A stretch of 64,000 bases of DNA from Spizellomyces punctatus DAOM BR117 (Eukaryota; Chytridiomycota; Chytridiomycetes; Spizellomycetales; Spizellomycetaceae). Where the stretch lies: contig NW_015971549.1 in the NCBI RefSeq assembly GCF_000182565.1, forward strand, positions 372,001-436,000, read 5' to 3'. Of the stretch, positions 22,903 to 36,700 are shown one piece after another. A program made the position numbers and the translations under genes. Every line of letters begins with the position of its first letter. The stretch's first letter is position 1. The notes beneath the pieces were generated by a model, which was given only the letters and a program-made list of their open reading frames with translations, was not told where the DNA came from and made no database searches.

Positions 22903-25547
22903 TTAATCCCGCTCTCTGTCTCTCTCCCTTTCTTTCCTCTCACCCCGTCTATCATCCCTTTCTCGATCCCGATCTCTTTCGCCGTCGCGTTCCTTCCGAG
23001 AGCTCCGGGAGCTTCGAGAGCTTTTATGATGACGACGGGAGCTTTTGCTGTGTTTGCTTTTACGGCGTTTGGAGGATGGATCGGCTGTGTCGGGTTCACC
23101 GCCATCACGGGAGTGTGAGCGGGATTTGCGTTTATGGTGCCGGCTTCTGCTGCGGCTGCGGCTTCTGCTATGGGATTGGCTGCGGTCGCGGGTATTGGAG
23201 GTTAGGTCGGTTACGGTCGGGTCGCCGGATAGATCTGGTGGAGGTGAACCGCTTTTTTGACTTTGGTCGTCGCCGGGTGATGGGCTTCGGCTTTTGCTGC
23301 GTGATGCGCTTCGCCCGCGGCTTCTACTCCCTTCGCGTTCGTCGATCGCCATGGGCTCAGCGTCTGCAGGAGGAGAGATGGGTGCATCCAACTGGGCAGA
23401 CGGATCCGATTCTCTTTGGTCATATTCGCTCCTCCGGTCCCTTCCCCTGCTACTGCGGCTCCTCTTGTCACGACTGTGGCTACGACTCCTGCTTCTGCTC
23501 CAACTACGATCCCGTTGTTTCCGATCGTAATCTCGATCATAGTCCCGGTGGCTATCTCTCCGTTCGTAATCGTCAGTTGCTCGTTCCTTCACGTACACCT
23601 CTGCTCCCGGCTTACGTCGATCACGTTCGCGATATCTGTCTCTTTCTCGATCGTAATCTCGGCTTGGATAGCCACCTCCTCCACGCCTATCATACCGTTC
23701 GTAATATGGGTCATCGTAATAAGGTCGACGGTCGTCACGAGAGTGATAATTACTACTGTGCGCTGACGTGACAGACGGTCGCTTGTCGTAGATATCCTCG
23801 CTTCCAGGGTAAGGCCCAGATCCTTCTCCGCCTCGTTCATCGTCCTTGCGACGCTCGCTTTCGGAATGAGCAGGAGGCTCGGGTTTGCTTCTACCCTCTG
23901 TTGACTGCGCTTCCCCTTCCTCATCGTGATGCACGCTCGGGCTTTGGACGCGGCGGTGCCCATTAGCTCCATCCAGTTCCGATGCCGCATCACGTCCGTG
24001 ACTGGTAGAGCTTGGCGGGCCCCGGGGACCAGGTGGATAAGGTCTGCAGGTGTGAATTGTGCAAAGGTCAGTCAAAGTTCGCATTCGCAACCACAAGCGT
24101 CATTTACAGACCTTCCATATCCCCTTCCAGCGCCGCCACCTCTCCCAAAACCACCACTCGATCCATATCCATCGTACTCGTAATCTGGACCATCAAAGTA
24201 AGGACCGGGGGGGTATGGTCCGCGTTCAAAAAACCCCGGCCCATACGCGTCGCTTCGAGTAGGACCGCCACCACCATAGCCTCCTCGCATTCCGCGCCCC
24301 ATGCCTCCTCTAAAGCCGTGTTGGTCAGGATAAGGTCCGCCCATACCACCCATCATATGTGGTGGAGGAAAGAATTCTGGCTCAAAAAAGCCTGGGCCTC
24401 CACCCATGTATGCTCCACGACCATAGTTCCCGGGGGGATATGATCCTCGACCTCGACCAGCGGTAGCGGCTCCCCTTCCTGCAATACCCGCGCCAGCCGC
24501 AGGTGGATAACCTCCGGAATTCACTGCAGCCTGAGCGGCAGGAAGAACACCGGCTACCGTCGGTGCCGCGCCGGCAGTTTGGGGTATGGTTCGCTTCATG
24601 GCTTGCTCCGCTCTAACCTCCTTGGGATCCTTCGGAACGGTACGAAACGGATTACCGTGCTGTGTCGCAGGAACCCACTTCACGACAGGTTTGCGACCGT
24701 GGATCTCGCTGATAAACAAAAAATCATATAGTATATTTGAATACTGTGCATACATCCATACCAATACAAATTCCACACCACTTTTGGTAAACCTTTAACT
24801 ACAACTTGATACCAGACATACATTTGTTCAAAGAATTCCTTGGCTCGTGCGGCCGCCTCCGCGGTGGCGAACGGAAGATAACAAATTCCTTTTGACTTGC
24901 CGTTGACTCGGTGCTCCGCAAATGATAATTCGTTAGGTACAAGTTGATCCACCACTCCAGCTTCGCTTATGGCCAATCTCATATCATCATCCGAAGTCCA
25001 CTGGTTGTTCAATGTACGAAATTAAGTTCAACCACCACAAGCCAGAAGTAGGTTACTTGATCCAGTCACATACCCAAGTCAACTCTTCAACATACAATGC
25101 TCTGCTAGCATTGGATGCAGCAGGAGGCACGCCCCACGCCTTTTGTGCCATTGCAGGAGGTGCCGCGCCTGCAGGAATGGCTCCAGCGGGTACCCCGGGA
25201 AGCGGCTGCGTAGGAGTGCCGTTCTGTACAGGGTGCCCGCCCTTCACTTTGTCATTTGCTTCAGATTTTACCTCTTGAGGCTGTTCCTTTTTCTCGTCAG
25301 CTTGGTCATCCGGCCCATAGTCAACAGTATCCGAGTAACTATGAGACTCTCGCCGATCAAGATCAGGTTTTACTTCGCCGGCAGGTCTTGCAGAGAGATC
25401 TCCATAGAGAAAATCATCTTCGTCCTGGACAACCCGTCAGGATTAGGTTTCTCTGTGAGAGCAGTAGACTGCTAGTCTGATCCATACCCCGCCGAGCCCA
25501 GTGCCTCCCAAACCGTCATCGGCGTAGATGTCGAAATCGTCCGCCAT
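22903..25547 (-). CDS. CPSF6: CPSF6-like cleavage factor Im large subunit (RRM + RS)
   Basis: Large subunit of CFIm, which binds UGUA sites and directs poly(A) site choice in the nucleus. The start MADDFDIYADDGLGGTGLGG at 25547 resembles the acidic start of CPSF6. After introns comes DEDDFLYGDLSARPAGEV, then an RRM: ALYVEELTWVCD, WTSDDDMRLAISEAGVVDQL and NGKSKGICYLPFATAEAAAR, with VVKWVPATQHGNPF after it. A Gly/Pro/Tyr-rich middle (GGMGGPYPDQHGFRGGMGRG) and an RS/RD C-terminus of about 250 residues ending at 22903 complete the CPSF6 layout. Budding yeast has no CFIm, so its presence in this fungus is informative. CPSF7-type or other RS-RRM proteins are the alternative. Confidence 0.82.
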
Positions 25548-26074
25548 GGTGGGTACAAACAGATATTTCTTGGTGAACCGAAGAACGAGCAAAAACTGCG
25601 CTTTTCTATCAAAGGAGGTATCTGCAGGGAAACCCAAACAGTTAGACGACGGTCATCAAAAATAGATCCACACCACGGTGACCGCCCTGCCTGACAATTC
25701 GCTAACGACATGCTCAACATGTAGATGCCTTATACCCAGCCCTGATACTCTACATGTGCCCGTCTTACCTTTGCGGAGACGACTGTGAGTTGGATCTGCC
25801 TTCCCGTCGTGGGCACAAGCAACTTGGAGGGATTCGCTCGCTGCTTTCCCAAGTCACCAAATGCTATGGCAACAAGATCACGTGATATTGCATGGTGCAT
25901 TGATTGCAGACAGGTGGTTGCAAAACGCAAATGAACATGACGATAGAATGCAATTAAAGGTCATGTCTAATATTCTCGCTATCAACCACATACACAGGTC
26001 TATATAAAATGCTCACTTTTTAGCTTAATGCAAAAGCCTATCATCTCTATTCACATCATACAAGTCATTGTCCA
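25548..26074. other. Intergenic
   Basis: 5' flank of the CPSF6-like gene and 3' flank of the next minus-strand gene. Short ORFs are not convincing. Confidence 0.5.
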
Positions 26075-27143
26075 TCACTGTGGCCCAAACCCGTTGGGTG
26101 GCGATGGATATCGCGCTTGAGTTGGCGGTGCACCATACCTCGGCTGGGCAGGTGGTGGAGGATATCTGGCATTAGTTGGGGCATAGGCTATTGTCGTAGC
26201 CGGTTGCCATCCTCCCTCATACCCATACGGCTGACTATACGCTTGGCTCGATGGAGGTGGTTGGGAGATACCGTACTCTGGTTGGTATGTGGCGTACGGC
26301 GGTTTGACATCCTCTTCTATATATCCAGGTCCTGCTTTCCGTCCCACCGTTGGATATGCGGCATACAATGGCGGGGGCGGTTGGCTCTTTGTGTCGCCGA
26401 GCTTCCCATAGGGTCCCATTCCATTATCAGGATGATTATTGGGAGAATTGTGGAACACCCGGTTGAAAGTCCCCGTTAGTCTCTTTGTCAATGGGAGGTC
26501 ATCGTCATCAGATTCCTTTTTGATAACCTACACAGATACCTGAAATTAGTCTACCGATCTGCAGATCTGATGGGCTCTTTTGTCTACATACCTTGTGGTA
26601 ACCCAGCACGCTCAAGCCACAGAGTGCCACGAAGCCCACCATGGAGCCGCCGATAATGAGAGTAGATTTGAGAGCTTTTGGCATACCACCACTACCTCGA
26701 GTAACAGTCTGATCATCTTGCACGCCATCAGTTGGAGTGGACGTGGCAGTTGCAGTAGGCGTTGGGAGAGTTCGCGGTAGGGTTGGCACAGGCAGTCGAC
26801 TTGAGGGAGCGCTCTGGATAGGAGCAGGACTAGGTGCTGGAAGCTCTCGATTGCTACTAATTGCCGGCGGCGGTCGAACAACGGAAGGAACTGGGGGTCG
26901 AGGTGCTACGACTACTGGAGTTGCGCTCGGAACAGGGTCTTCAACCTCACTGGAGGGAGGAGCGGGTGGTAACCTTGGTGGGTCTGCCGATGGTGCGGAC
27001 GTCGGTGGTCTTGGTTGCAGTATTGGTACGGTTGCACTGGGTACTACTACCGTAGCCCGCTGCCCAACGACACCAACCAGACTTGCCGAAAATAGTACGA
27101 CCAGGAGGAACAGGCTGCGCAAAGTCGCTCGCAGCAATGCCAT
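26075..27143 (-). CDS. Proline-rich single-pass membrane protein
   Basis: Two exons, 27143-26592 and 26527-26075 (intron 26591-26528, donor GTATGT, acceptor TGTAG), give about 334 residues. There is a signal peptide (SLFLLVVLFSASLVGVVG, then Q), a Pro/Thr/Ser ectodomain of about 130 residues, one membrane helix (STLIIGGSMVGFVALCGLSV) and a cytoplasmic tail that begins KKESDDDDLPLTKRLTGTF and ends in a Pro/Tyr/Gln-rich stretch (RYPPPPAQPRYGAPP). No known domain is seen. The layout (stalk, one helix, disordered tail with PPxY-like motifs) suggests a surface sensor or wall-associated protein, by inference only. Confidence 0.75.
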
Positions 27144-28416
27144 GATAGATCGAGTGAAACTACTGGTATAAGGTGGATTTTCTGAGGAAAGACTGAGGGG
27201 GTTTTTTCTTTAATGCAACCACACGAGGTTCTGTTTTTCTAAAAGGATTTGCAACTTTAAGGGTTTTACGTCGATCCAGCGCCGCAAATCAGGAGGATTG
27301 TCTATAAAGTCTACTAGATCTATGTTTATAAAGACGACCAGCGCCGACAAGTTTCTTCTGAGCAAAGGACAGCTCTTTTTACAAGCTCGCAGGGATGGCC
27401 ATCAACAAAAAAAGCGTTGGAAAAAAAAGAAGAAAATGAAACCGCAAGCTCTGCGATAGACGTGCCCTTGCAAGAAGGGCAGCAAAGGGAGATAGCACAC
27501 ACACAAATAAGTTTTCTTTTCCTGTGTGCGAAATGAATCGAAAAGCGTTCAAAGGAAAGTGTGAAATTCCTTGCATTGCATTTGAATGCATTGGAATGAT
27601 TCATGTTGAGTTGTATTATCATTGGAATCCACATGCAATCGGATTGCAAATGTACATTCAAGGGTGTGCAATACTCCACTTTCACTTTTCCTTTTTTTTC
27701 TTGTGCTTTTTTGGGGGGCACTCTGGTATAACTCGTAGGGAGTGAACGGCAACCCTCTTGGTCGTTGAACGGCAACTGATTCAAGTGTTGTAGAACCATT
27801 TGGGGCGTACCATGTCGTTCCTACTTGCACTCTAGTTGACAGCTCAAAAACATCCAAGTGTATGCTCTTCATCACACAATTTGCTCTCATCACTCTCGAA
27901 CATTCAAATCCCCTATTTCTTTATAAAGTTTCGCAATACGGAAAACCGATCATGTCCCGCTTGGTTTTCCATTAAAAGCTATTCCAACAATGCGAAACCC
28001 ACCCATAAAAGACTCAACTTGAGCATTAAATAACTGAAACGCGTTCAATTCCAAAACACTGTTAAAGAATCATTAAAGAATCGCTTGTTGATTGGATTAG
28101 GAACTTCTGACTTGGTCCGAAACAGCTAGCCGCTATATGAGTTGGAAAGGTTTAGTTTTGTTGTTTGGAGGGCAGGAAGACCCAACTTGCTCTTTGTTTT
28201 TTTTCCTACGCTCGTTTCTTTAAAGCAGAACGGGCAAAAGAAGCATTTTTCACAACAATCCTTTTATACAAATATAATATAGAGTTACACTGGGCATTCT
28301 TTTCATCGTTCTTCTTGTTCGCAAGCGACGCTCTCCATCCTGTCTTGCCCGTTCGCTTGTCCGTCGTTTGGAAACTATAACAAGCAAGAGGGCAGGCCCA
28401 CCACGGCCCTACCACC
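27144..28416. other. Long intergenic region between divergent genes
   Basis: 1.27 kb between the proline-rich membrane protein (minus) and the subtilisin (plus). ORFs are short and unrecognisable. There are A- and T-rich runs at 27419-27434 and 27690-27705. No RNA gene or repeat family is recognised. Confidence 0.45.
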
Positions 28417-30295
28417 ATGCTCATTCGATATGAGCCAAAGCAAGCATTCTCGACATGTCTGCTAGCGCTCTTCTTCCTCATACTCTCTGTCTCTGCTGCT
28501 CCCTCAAAAACCGTTGTAGTCAAGAACCGAGATGTCGTTGCGGACATGCCACGCTTGTATGGAATGAGCGAAGCCTTGCGGCAGCTCTTACCAAACGGTC
28601 ATGCAAACCTCACTGAAGGAAACGCTGACGGCTCCATTATAATATTGAAGAAAAACATTAGCGAAGCGCAAGGTTTGGCGAAATTGTCTTTTTACCGCTC
28701 AATGTTTCTATTTAGCTCAAAATGTAATAACTTTCCAGTGCGAGAACACTTTGACTGGCTCAAGAAAAGATTTGACACAGTAAATAAAGAGGCCAAGAAT
28801 GCAACAGTGTCAAAAAGGGCTGTTAAAAATGAAGCTCGCCTCCACTGTCTGTTTGAAATGGGTTATGCTGGCCACTTTCCCGCTACCCTCCGCGACGCGC
28901 TTGCTAGTCGGCCTGAAGTTGCAAAGATAGAGCCGGACTCTGTCTTGCGTATTAGCCAGCAGCTTGCGGGCCAACTAAGCTGGGGGTTGGATAGGTTAGA
29001 TCAACGGAAACTACCGTTGGACGGAAAGTACCTTGCGAGCGGCCCTCTTGGGTAAGACCATGACCGATTCTTGCGTCTTCACCGCAGCTCCATATTGACA
29101 TAATTCACAAATTTTCAGATCGGGAGTCGACGTCTACGTGCTTGACTCTGGAATCAATATCGCCCACCAGGAATTCGGTGGTCGCGCGCGGTTTGGCGTC
29201 AGTTTTAGTGGGAGTGGCAACGAAGACGGAGTAGGACACGGAACCCATGTTGCAGGCACCATTGGGGGAAAAACTGTCGGCGTCGCCAGGAATGTGAATC
29301 TGGTTTCTGTAAAGGTTATAGACAATGATGGAAGCGGGTCAGCTTCCAGCGTTATCATGGGATTAGAATGGTGCGTAGATTATCGACCTGTGTGGTCTTT
29401 CATTACTCGCGTCGACGCCGCTGACACGATTTGTTTTCACCTGCAGGGTTACTAGACAGGTAACCACCAGCCAAACACCAAGTATCATCAACATGTCCAT
29501 AGGCGGTTCCCGCTCCACTGCGCTCGATATGGCCGTCTTGAACGCCGTAAAGGCGGGAATTACCGTTGTGGTAGGACCCGTTGTGTCCATACTCTGTTTA
29601 CATGATTGTCACTGTTCTCACATCATGTATATCAACAGGCTGCAGCCGGAAATGACAATCATGACGCATGCCTCGATTCACCCGCTAACCTCATGCCTGT
29701 CATCACTGTCGGCGCTTTGACCCAAAATGACACCAAAGCATCGTTCAGTAATTATGGCACCTGCGTTAAACTGTTTGCCCCCGGAGCGGCTATTCGGTCG
29801 GCGTGGAATCAAGGGCCCCAGAGTTATCAAGTACTAGATGGGACTTCAATGGCGTATGTAGCTGTTGCTGGCTGTAATTTGCGCTCCTTGTCATTTGTCT
29901 GACATTTGAAATTTTTCTCCAGATCGCCTCATGCAGCTGGAGCTGCAGCCGTGTGCTTGTCCCAGAACCCCGAGTTCACTCCCCTCCAAGTTCGAGACGC
30001 TCTCCTCAAAGGATCAGAAAGTGGTGTCATCGGGAACCTCGATTCGACTTCGCCCAATAAATTATTGAGTCTCGCGGGCATGTTCGACACGGATGATTTT
30101 ACGGGTAATATTCCCCAAGGCACACCAAATACACCACCGGGCGGGGTCAAGCAGGGAGCATCAACAGCCGCACCGTCACCAGCCATGTCGACCAAGAAGA
30201 AGACGAGCGGTGCTCAACGTAGAAAGAGTGTTGGATGGAGTAGTACGGCTCCACTGATACTGGCAGTAGCTTGGGGTAGCTGGGCCCTTGCATGA
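28417..30295 (+). CDS. Secreted subtilisin-like serine protease (S8, proteinase K type)
   Basis: Extracellular endopeptidase. The start at 28417 gives a signal peptide (ACLLALFFLILSVSAA-like), then an inhibitor I9-type propeptide (VREHFDWLKKRFDTVNKEAK to VAKIEPDSV). The mature region begins near LSWGLDRLDQRKLPLDGKY. The catalytic triad is intact: Asp in VYVLDSGINIAH, His in GVGHGTHVAGTIGG, Ser in LDGTSMASPHAAG (joined across an intron); the oxyanion Asn is in AAGNDNHDACL. Five short introns split the gene. After the catalytic domain come a Pro/Thr/Ser linker, basic residues and a hydrophobic end (TAPLILAVAWGSWALA), which looks like a GPI-attachment signal. Proteases of this type are expanded in animal-associated chytrids; lifestyle cannot be told from one gene. 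Confidence 0.92.
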
Positions 30296-30786
30296 TTCAG
30301 TAAAGAGTTTTTAGTTGGTTCATATCTTTTTTCTCTCAAAGGTGCATTGTAGATAATCAGCGCCCTCTGTATAAATGTAGGGCAGTTTAGTGACATTTTG
30401 GTGGGACTCTTTTTTAGCTGTACATATTTTGTAGACGAGATTAGAGTCAGCTGAAATAACACTGACCGTGCAACGTGAAGCGTTGGTGTGTATTCCCGCT
30501 TGCTTTTATTTTCTGTGTACAGCTGTCACTCTGGATGCAATCAAGCAACAAAAAAAATCGTTTCGAAAAATGGATATTATGTAAATGCTACTCTACAACT
30601 GAACTTTAGTTATCATACAGCAAATTGCAATTTCCGTCCATCCGTTTCCTTTTTTCCGCGTTGTTTCAAATATCATGCAAAACGCCCCATTCTAACTTGG
30701 AGTTCTGTTTCTTTCGGGTTACTTTGTCCATCTTTCCTTTCGTCTATTGCACTTTTCCGTTGTTTACATTGATCCAATATTCTTTC
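30296..30786. other. Intergenic between convergent 3' ends
   Basis: 3' flanks of the subtilisin (plus) and the cyclase (minus). T-rich in the right half; nothing recognisable. Confidence 0.5.
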
Positions 30787-33700
30787 TCATTCAAATTCGG
30801 GTTCCTGAGGTCCCCCAAATTGCCGGTCCCATTCAAATCGCAATTCGTATCTGGGCAATCCGTATCGGGCGTGCATGGCCGGTAATGTTATTTCATCCCG
30901 ATCCCGTTCTCCCCATCTGCCCCATACTCGCTTCCTTTGTATTATCTTCATCCTGATGAGGGCCACCTTTAACCAAACGATAGGGACCTCGGCGACGTAT
31001 CGATTGTGTTGTGCAGTGTTCAGTTTAGCGTCTGCCCTAATCTTGTGGCCGCGCATGACAAGCTTGGCTCCGCCCCATAGCAAGTACAGTGCATACGCGA
31101 GCCTAAGCCACTTCATTGCCTTGAGCTTTGATGTCGCGATGCTCATGAAACTGTTGGCCAGGCTTTTGGTTCGGCTGTCTGTGAGCCAGGACATTTCAAA
31201 CATGAGATGAATGGCCGATGCGGCGTGGTGAATTGCAAGAGCGGGAATATAAGATTGCTCGCTTCCAATCCTCTTTAGTGCGTTCATAAAGTTTCGGCAG
31301 ATTGCAAGAGGATCTATAATGCGGCCAGCCCGAATATCTGCTTTGGCTTGAACGCCTAGATACAATAGCTCCATTGCCGGATCTAGAGCCACTGGCAGGG
31401 GCGACTCCTGCCATAATTCATGAAGCCTATCCGATTGCTCCTCAATATCGTCCACAAGGGAGCTGTCGTTGAGATTGGTAAGAAAGAGCAACGTCCCCCA
31501 AAACGAGCCCAACCAATAATCTTCTTCAATTGCCCATGAACGTAGGGCATTGGCTTCTTTGCGTGATTCTGATCGTTTTTCCGTAAAGAACATGATAATA
31601 GCTTTCAGACGATGAGCACGCTCACGAGCTACAATATCGCCCGCGATTTTTGCAGCTCGGATCACTTCATCTAAATGCTTGATCGCATCTTCGTATTGAC
31701 CCACTTGAAAGTGCATTTGAGCAATCACTTCATGTAAATGTACCATGCTGAATACATCGCTACGGCGTTCCAACGCGGCAGCAGTTTTCATAAATCGGAG
31801 TCCTTCTTGTTCTTTTCCTTCATGTTGTATTCGTAGACAGCCATACATGGCTAGGAAACGACTGTAAATGGCTTTAAGTGGGAAATTGTAACAGAGGTTG
31901 AGACCCGTCACCACGCAATACTTGTGATGTGTTCGGCGATGATCCCGGAAATAGATTTGGGCAAGGATCAACAGGCATAAGCGGACGTTATGTAAAATGG
32001 CCAAGTTTGGATCTTTGCTAATGAGGTCTGCTAGGTCTGAATCTGAGGAATCGTAATTGTGTGGTTCGGCCGGTAACGGTGGTGTCTTTGTTGATGCTGC
32101 TACTGAAATCTCGCGATAGTGTCCGCCCTCTGGTCTCTCAGCGTTTCCGTCACGGGTCTCGCTCTCCCGGGGAGACTCTGCTCTCCTCTGTTCCACGCTA
32201 TTTGCAGACGAAGCTGATCGTTGATGAAAATCCATCGCCTGCTGGATGGTCAACCCACCCGGTTGTGTTGAAGTTGTGTCCTTGATGCTGTGCACGGACC
32301 GCTCGAATAATTTGCGAGCTTGCTCCATGTCGTGTTGTTCAGGCTCATCCTTGTCAAAATCCGAAATTTCTGTGGCGGGGATAGTAAATCCTTCCTTCTC
32401 CACCTCCTCAATCAGTCCATCTTTCCATCGCTGTTTGTTTGCCATTTCTCTATGTATGCGCCAGCGCAGTGTCACAGAGGACGTTGGAATATCATGTCCA
32501 ACCAGGTGAAGACTTTGAACTAAATGACGCTCGGCATTTAAGACGTCGTTTTTCCAAAAGTATGCCTCCCCCAACTCCCGATGCCAGGTGGCTACAGTGG
32601 CCTTGTCGAAAAACACGAGACCTTTTTCTTCTTGAACGTTTTCAGTCATCTTCATGAGTGTGTTGTAGTGCTTGATGGTTTCTGCAATCCATCGCTGTTC
32701 CCAACTAAACTTTGCAACTTCCGCTTGATACTTTACTTTCTTGATCATCTGATTGTCATCTGTTTCCATATAGTGCTCAAAAAGCGGAACCAAAAGACTC
32801 TGCCGTGCCTCTTCGTCCTTTTTGATCTTTGCTTCATAGTACAATGCAATATTGAGGTGCAGTTGTTGCCGCTGGGACAGCACCATCATTGAGTATATGC
32901 AGTTTCTGACGGCGACCGACTTGAACTGAAACGTCATTCCCTCCCTATGCTTTACCAAGAAGCCATACTTGTCGTACTGCTGAATCTTGCGGGCGATCTG
33001 CGAGTAGTTGCGACGCTCGAATCGTTCACTGAAGACAGGCATGTCAATAAGAAAGTGTAGAACATCGTCGACAGCAAAGCGCTGGCCGAGGACAGCAGCG
33101 ATTTTGAGGAACAGTTGAAAAGTCCTATCCAAGCGATCAAACTGCGCCAGTATAATACTCTGATGATCTTGACCGACGACAATGTGGTCAAAATTGAAAT
33201 TATCCCCCTGCGTAGTCAAGAGACCATTCGAGTCGACTCTGTATTGTCCCGACTCTTGTAGCGCAGTGACGAGGGATCGAATGTAGAGAGGTTTCCCTTC
33301 TGTTCGCTTGTGGATGTTCTCCACTAAATAGTCATCCACTTTTTTGATGGGTGAGGGCCATGTATATTGGATTAGCTCTTTCGTCTCAAACAAGCTCAAT
33401 CCATTGACTTTCAGCCTGGCGATACGGAAATCATTGTGCCGTTTAATCTTTTTGAACGTCGCAAGTGCTTCTTGGTTATCAAAATACTTTTCCAGGCGAG
33501 TGAAGACAAACACCTGGATTCCTTTACAGGATGTGATGACATCAAACAGTAATTCCCAAGAAAGAGCATCCATCCATTGCGATTCGTGAAAGACGAGAAC
33601 TAGGCTGTTGCTAGCTGCGACGGCTTTGAGGATCTTGCAGATGACCTCAGTAAGCTCTTTGACTTGCAGTTTGGTGGAAATGACCTGCCCGTGTTCTTGA

Positions 33701-36700
33701 TGAGGGACATCGAAATCATTAGGGAAGATGAGACCAAAGATATATGCCGCCACAGTGTCGTTAAAGCCCACCAACGGCAGCGCAGCGAAAATCTTGTCTT
33801 TCATGGACACTTGTTTGATTGGTTGAGATGGCGAGCAGCCTTCAGCTGGACTATTCTGTTCAATTGGGCGAGCCTCGCTGACTTCAGCCACGGCCTTTAG
33901 CTTGGCCGGCTCAGTGTCGATATTCGGTCGTCCCATGGAAGAAGATGCTGATGAGGCCGATCGCGCAAGTGATAATGGCGTAGCACCCTCTGAGCCAGCA
34001 AAGGATACCGATCGCCTCCCAGCGTCTTCTCCTCCCATCAAGGACTTGCGAGATCGTTGTCGGACAGAGGCCCAAATGTCGCGTTTGACGGTCGGAATGG
34101 TCTTTTCTGGAGATGCAGCCGCGGGGGCTTCAGGCGACTTTGGGATAATCATCATCTCATCTGGAAGTGGAATGAGCTTAAAAGTCAGAGTACCATCTGG
34201 GTTCACGGTGGCCTCAGTGATAACGTTGCATAGATCCGTGAGAATCTCTCGCCAGGCATAGAACGGCGTAGCTTTTTCAGTTTCACTTGCACCACCAGTA
34301 CTATTCAAAAGCAAAATGAAATCATGAGCCAATTGTTCGACAAGAAAAAGTTGCAAAAGACTTACCAAACTGCTATGCTACGCCTAGCCGCGGCCATTTG
34401 TGTCCACTCCACAAAGCTGGATAGGCCTTGTCCACTTTCAGCTTCAAGAATAGTGATCATTGGGTCTCTGGTCTTCACATCTTCATCGTCGAATTCTTCC
34501 AATGCGCTACGAATCGCTTGCTTTTCTTGGTACCGACCGACAAGTTCTCCTCTTTCCAAGGCGAGAGGGTTGCGGACAGAGGCACCGCGAAGAGACTTTT
34601 CCGGTACAATACCCTTGGGACGGAATATGGAAATTGGATGGGTTTTGCCCTTTACTTTGGTTTCTCCGAGCTTGTCAAAGACAAAGTGCTGCTCGCACAA
34701 GTTGAAAGATCGCTCATCGCATAGGAGGGATTGCTTGGCTTCGGTATGGCACATTAAGCGGGCAGCCATGTTGATAGAATCTCCCATCTAGAGAAGTAAG
34801 ACTTTCATGGCCGAACCAGTGTATAGATGGGAAATCGGTGATGAACTTACCACTGCGTATTCAGTACGAACAGAGTTACCTACACCACCAATGGAAACCA
34901 CACCCGTAGTGATCCCGATTGAAAAATCATCAAACATTTCCGTGAACTGTGAGCAAATCTCAAGTGCGGCCTTGATGCCGAACGTAGCATCATTCTCATG
35001 AGCCAAAGGAGGAAGACCAAAGAAGGCCAAAATAACAGCACCCTTCTCGTCAACATGGAACTGCCTCAAGCTGCCTTCAAACCGGGTGAAAGCTGACTGA
35101 ACAATTCTCATGGCTTCTTGTGCCTCCTGCAACTTTGCAATGCTTTCCCATCGACGTAGTGATCCGATACGAATGAATACTGTTGTGACTTGTCGGAGCT
35201 CATATAGGCCGAGAAGGTCAGTTAAACCCGATTCGAGATGAAATAAACGGGACTGGCTAATATCAGCTTGAAGTTTGAAAAGTGCGCTCTGGTTAATAAA
35301 GTTGCGATATAGCTCAACGTTGACCGCGGGAGGCACAATATCCCATAGCGCTAGATCATCGTTGGACGCGGGAAGAGGAGGGGCAAGTTTTCGACGAGCC
35401 TTTTCGAGACCCTGCAGGATGATGCAGCGCTTGTCGTAATCACCGATCGTAACGCTCCCGAGTTCCAAGATGACAGAAAGTGATCGAAGAGCTTGATGAG
35501 ACATGGCCAGTTCACCTGTAGGAGGCGAGATATTGCCAGTACGATTAACCAAGAGATCTCCGATAGACATTTTTAAAGACAAAAAGCTAGTAGTTTACTC
35601 AATACTCACCAGCTTTTGCTATATCCAACACCCCTGAAATCTGGTTGACTGCATCGCCAGCGATGAAATGCTCCCATCTTGTTGGTACACCAACGTGAAC
35701 ATCATACACAGTTCCCGCTCCGATACCCAAGTGAATACGCAAAACTTTGATTTCGCACATGGGGATGTCGATAGGGAAAATGCCGAGATTGTTGAGTAAA
35801 TCCATGCAGCAGTAAGATGCTTTGAGAACCAATTCCCCTCTAGTTGCCTCATCCTCGATGTCCTCCTTACGGGGATCGAGAGACCAGTAGAAAATGACGG
35901 CATCACCTTTAGGACCAGTTGTGGGTTAACCTACAAGTTCAACTCCGCATAGAAGAAAATCTCCGACAACTTACCAGCAAACTTGACTATATCTCCGCCG
36001 TGCAGGAGAATGGTCTGGATGATCTGTTCAAGAAAGAGGAGGTTAAACGGGATCAAGTAATCATGTTGCGCAAAGAAAGCAGAGCATGTGCCATTACCTT
36101 ATCTAAATATCCTTTCATCGTCTTACCCAAAATTTCAGCGCCGGAAGGACCTCTCTCAGCCAAAGTGGAGGTCAAGTTAGAGTAGCCGCTCACATCAGCC
36201 ATTACCACTGCTGCAAAGGTTTCTTCAGCGCTAGGCGCCATATGAGCCAGGTAGGGACTCTCTAGGGTATCAACATTACAGCAAGCAGAATGCCTGTGAT
36301 GTACTATTTCCGCCATTGTAGGGGAGGCGCCGATAATATTGTCAATCCCAACTCCTGGAACGACAGAACTTGAAATCTTGATGGTCTTGTCTGCCTGGAC
36401 CCCAGGTGAACCGGCTTCAGCACCTTTTTTCAAGCGATCATCATGTTAGCAAAAATTCAAATCCCAATTTTGTTTTTTCTCCGCAGAATATCTTGTAATA
36501 TCAAACTTCTTACCTGGTTGTGCAGGCTTGTCAACTGGGCTCTTTGGGCAGTGATGATCGCACCACTCTCGGACATGTTTGGATATGAAATTGGGTAAGA
36601 TGTGCTCAAGTTGGATGGGTTGTGACAACAATTGGTCTCCCAATCGGCTGTTGTGAATGGAAAGGAGGTTGTCGGTCGTAAGTGCATTGGTGGTGGTTCT

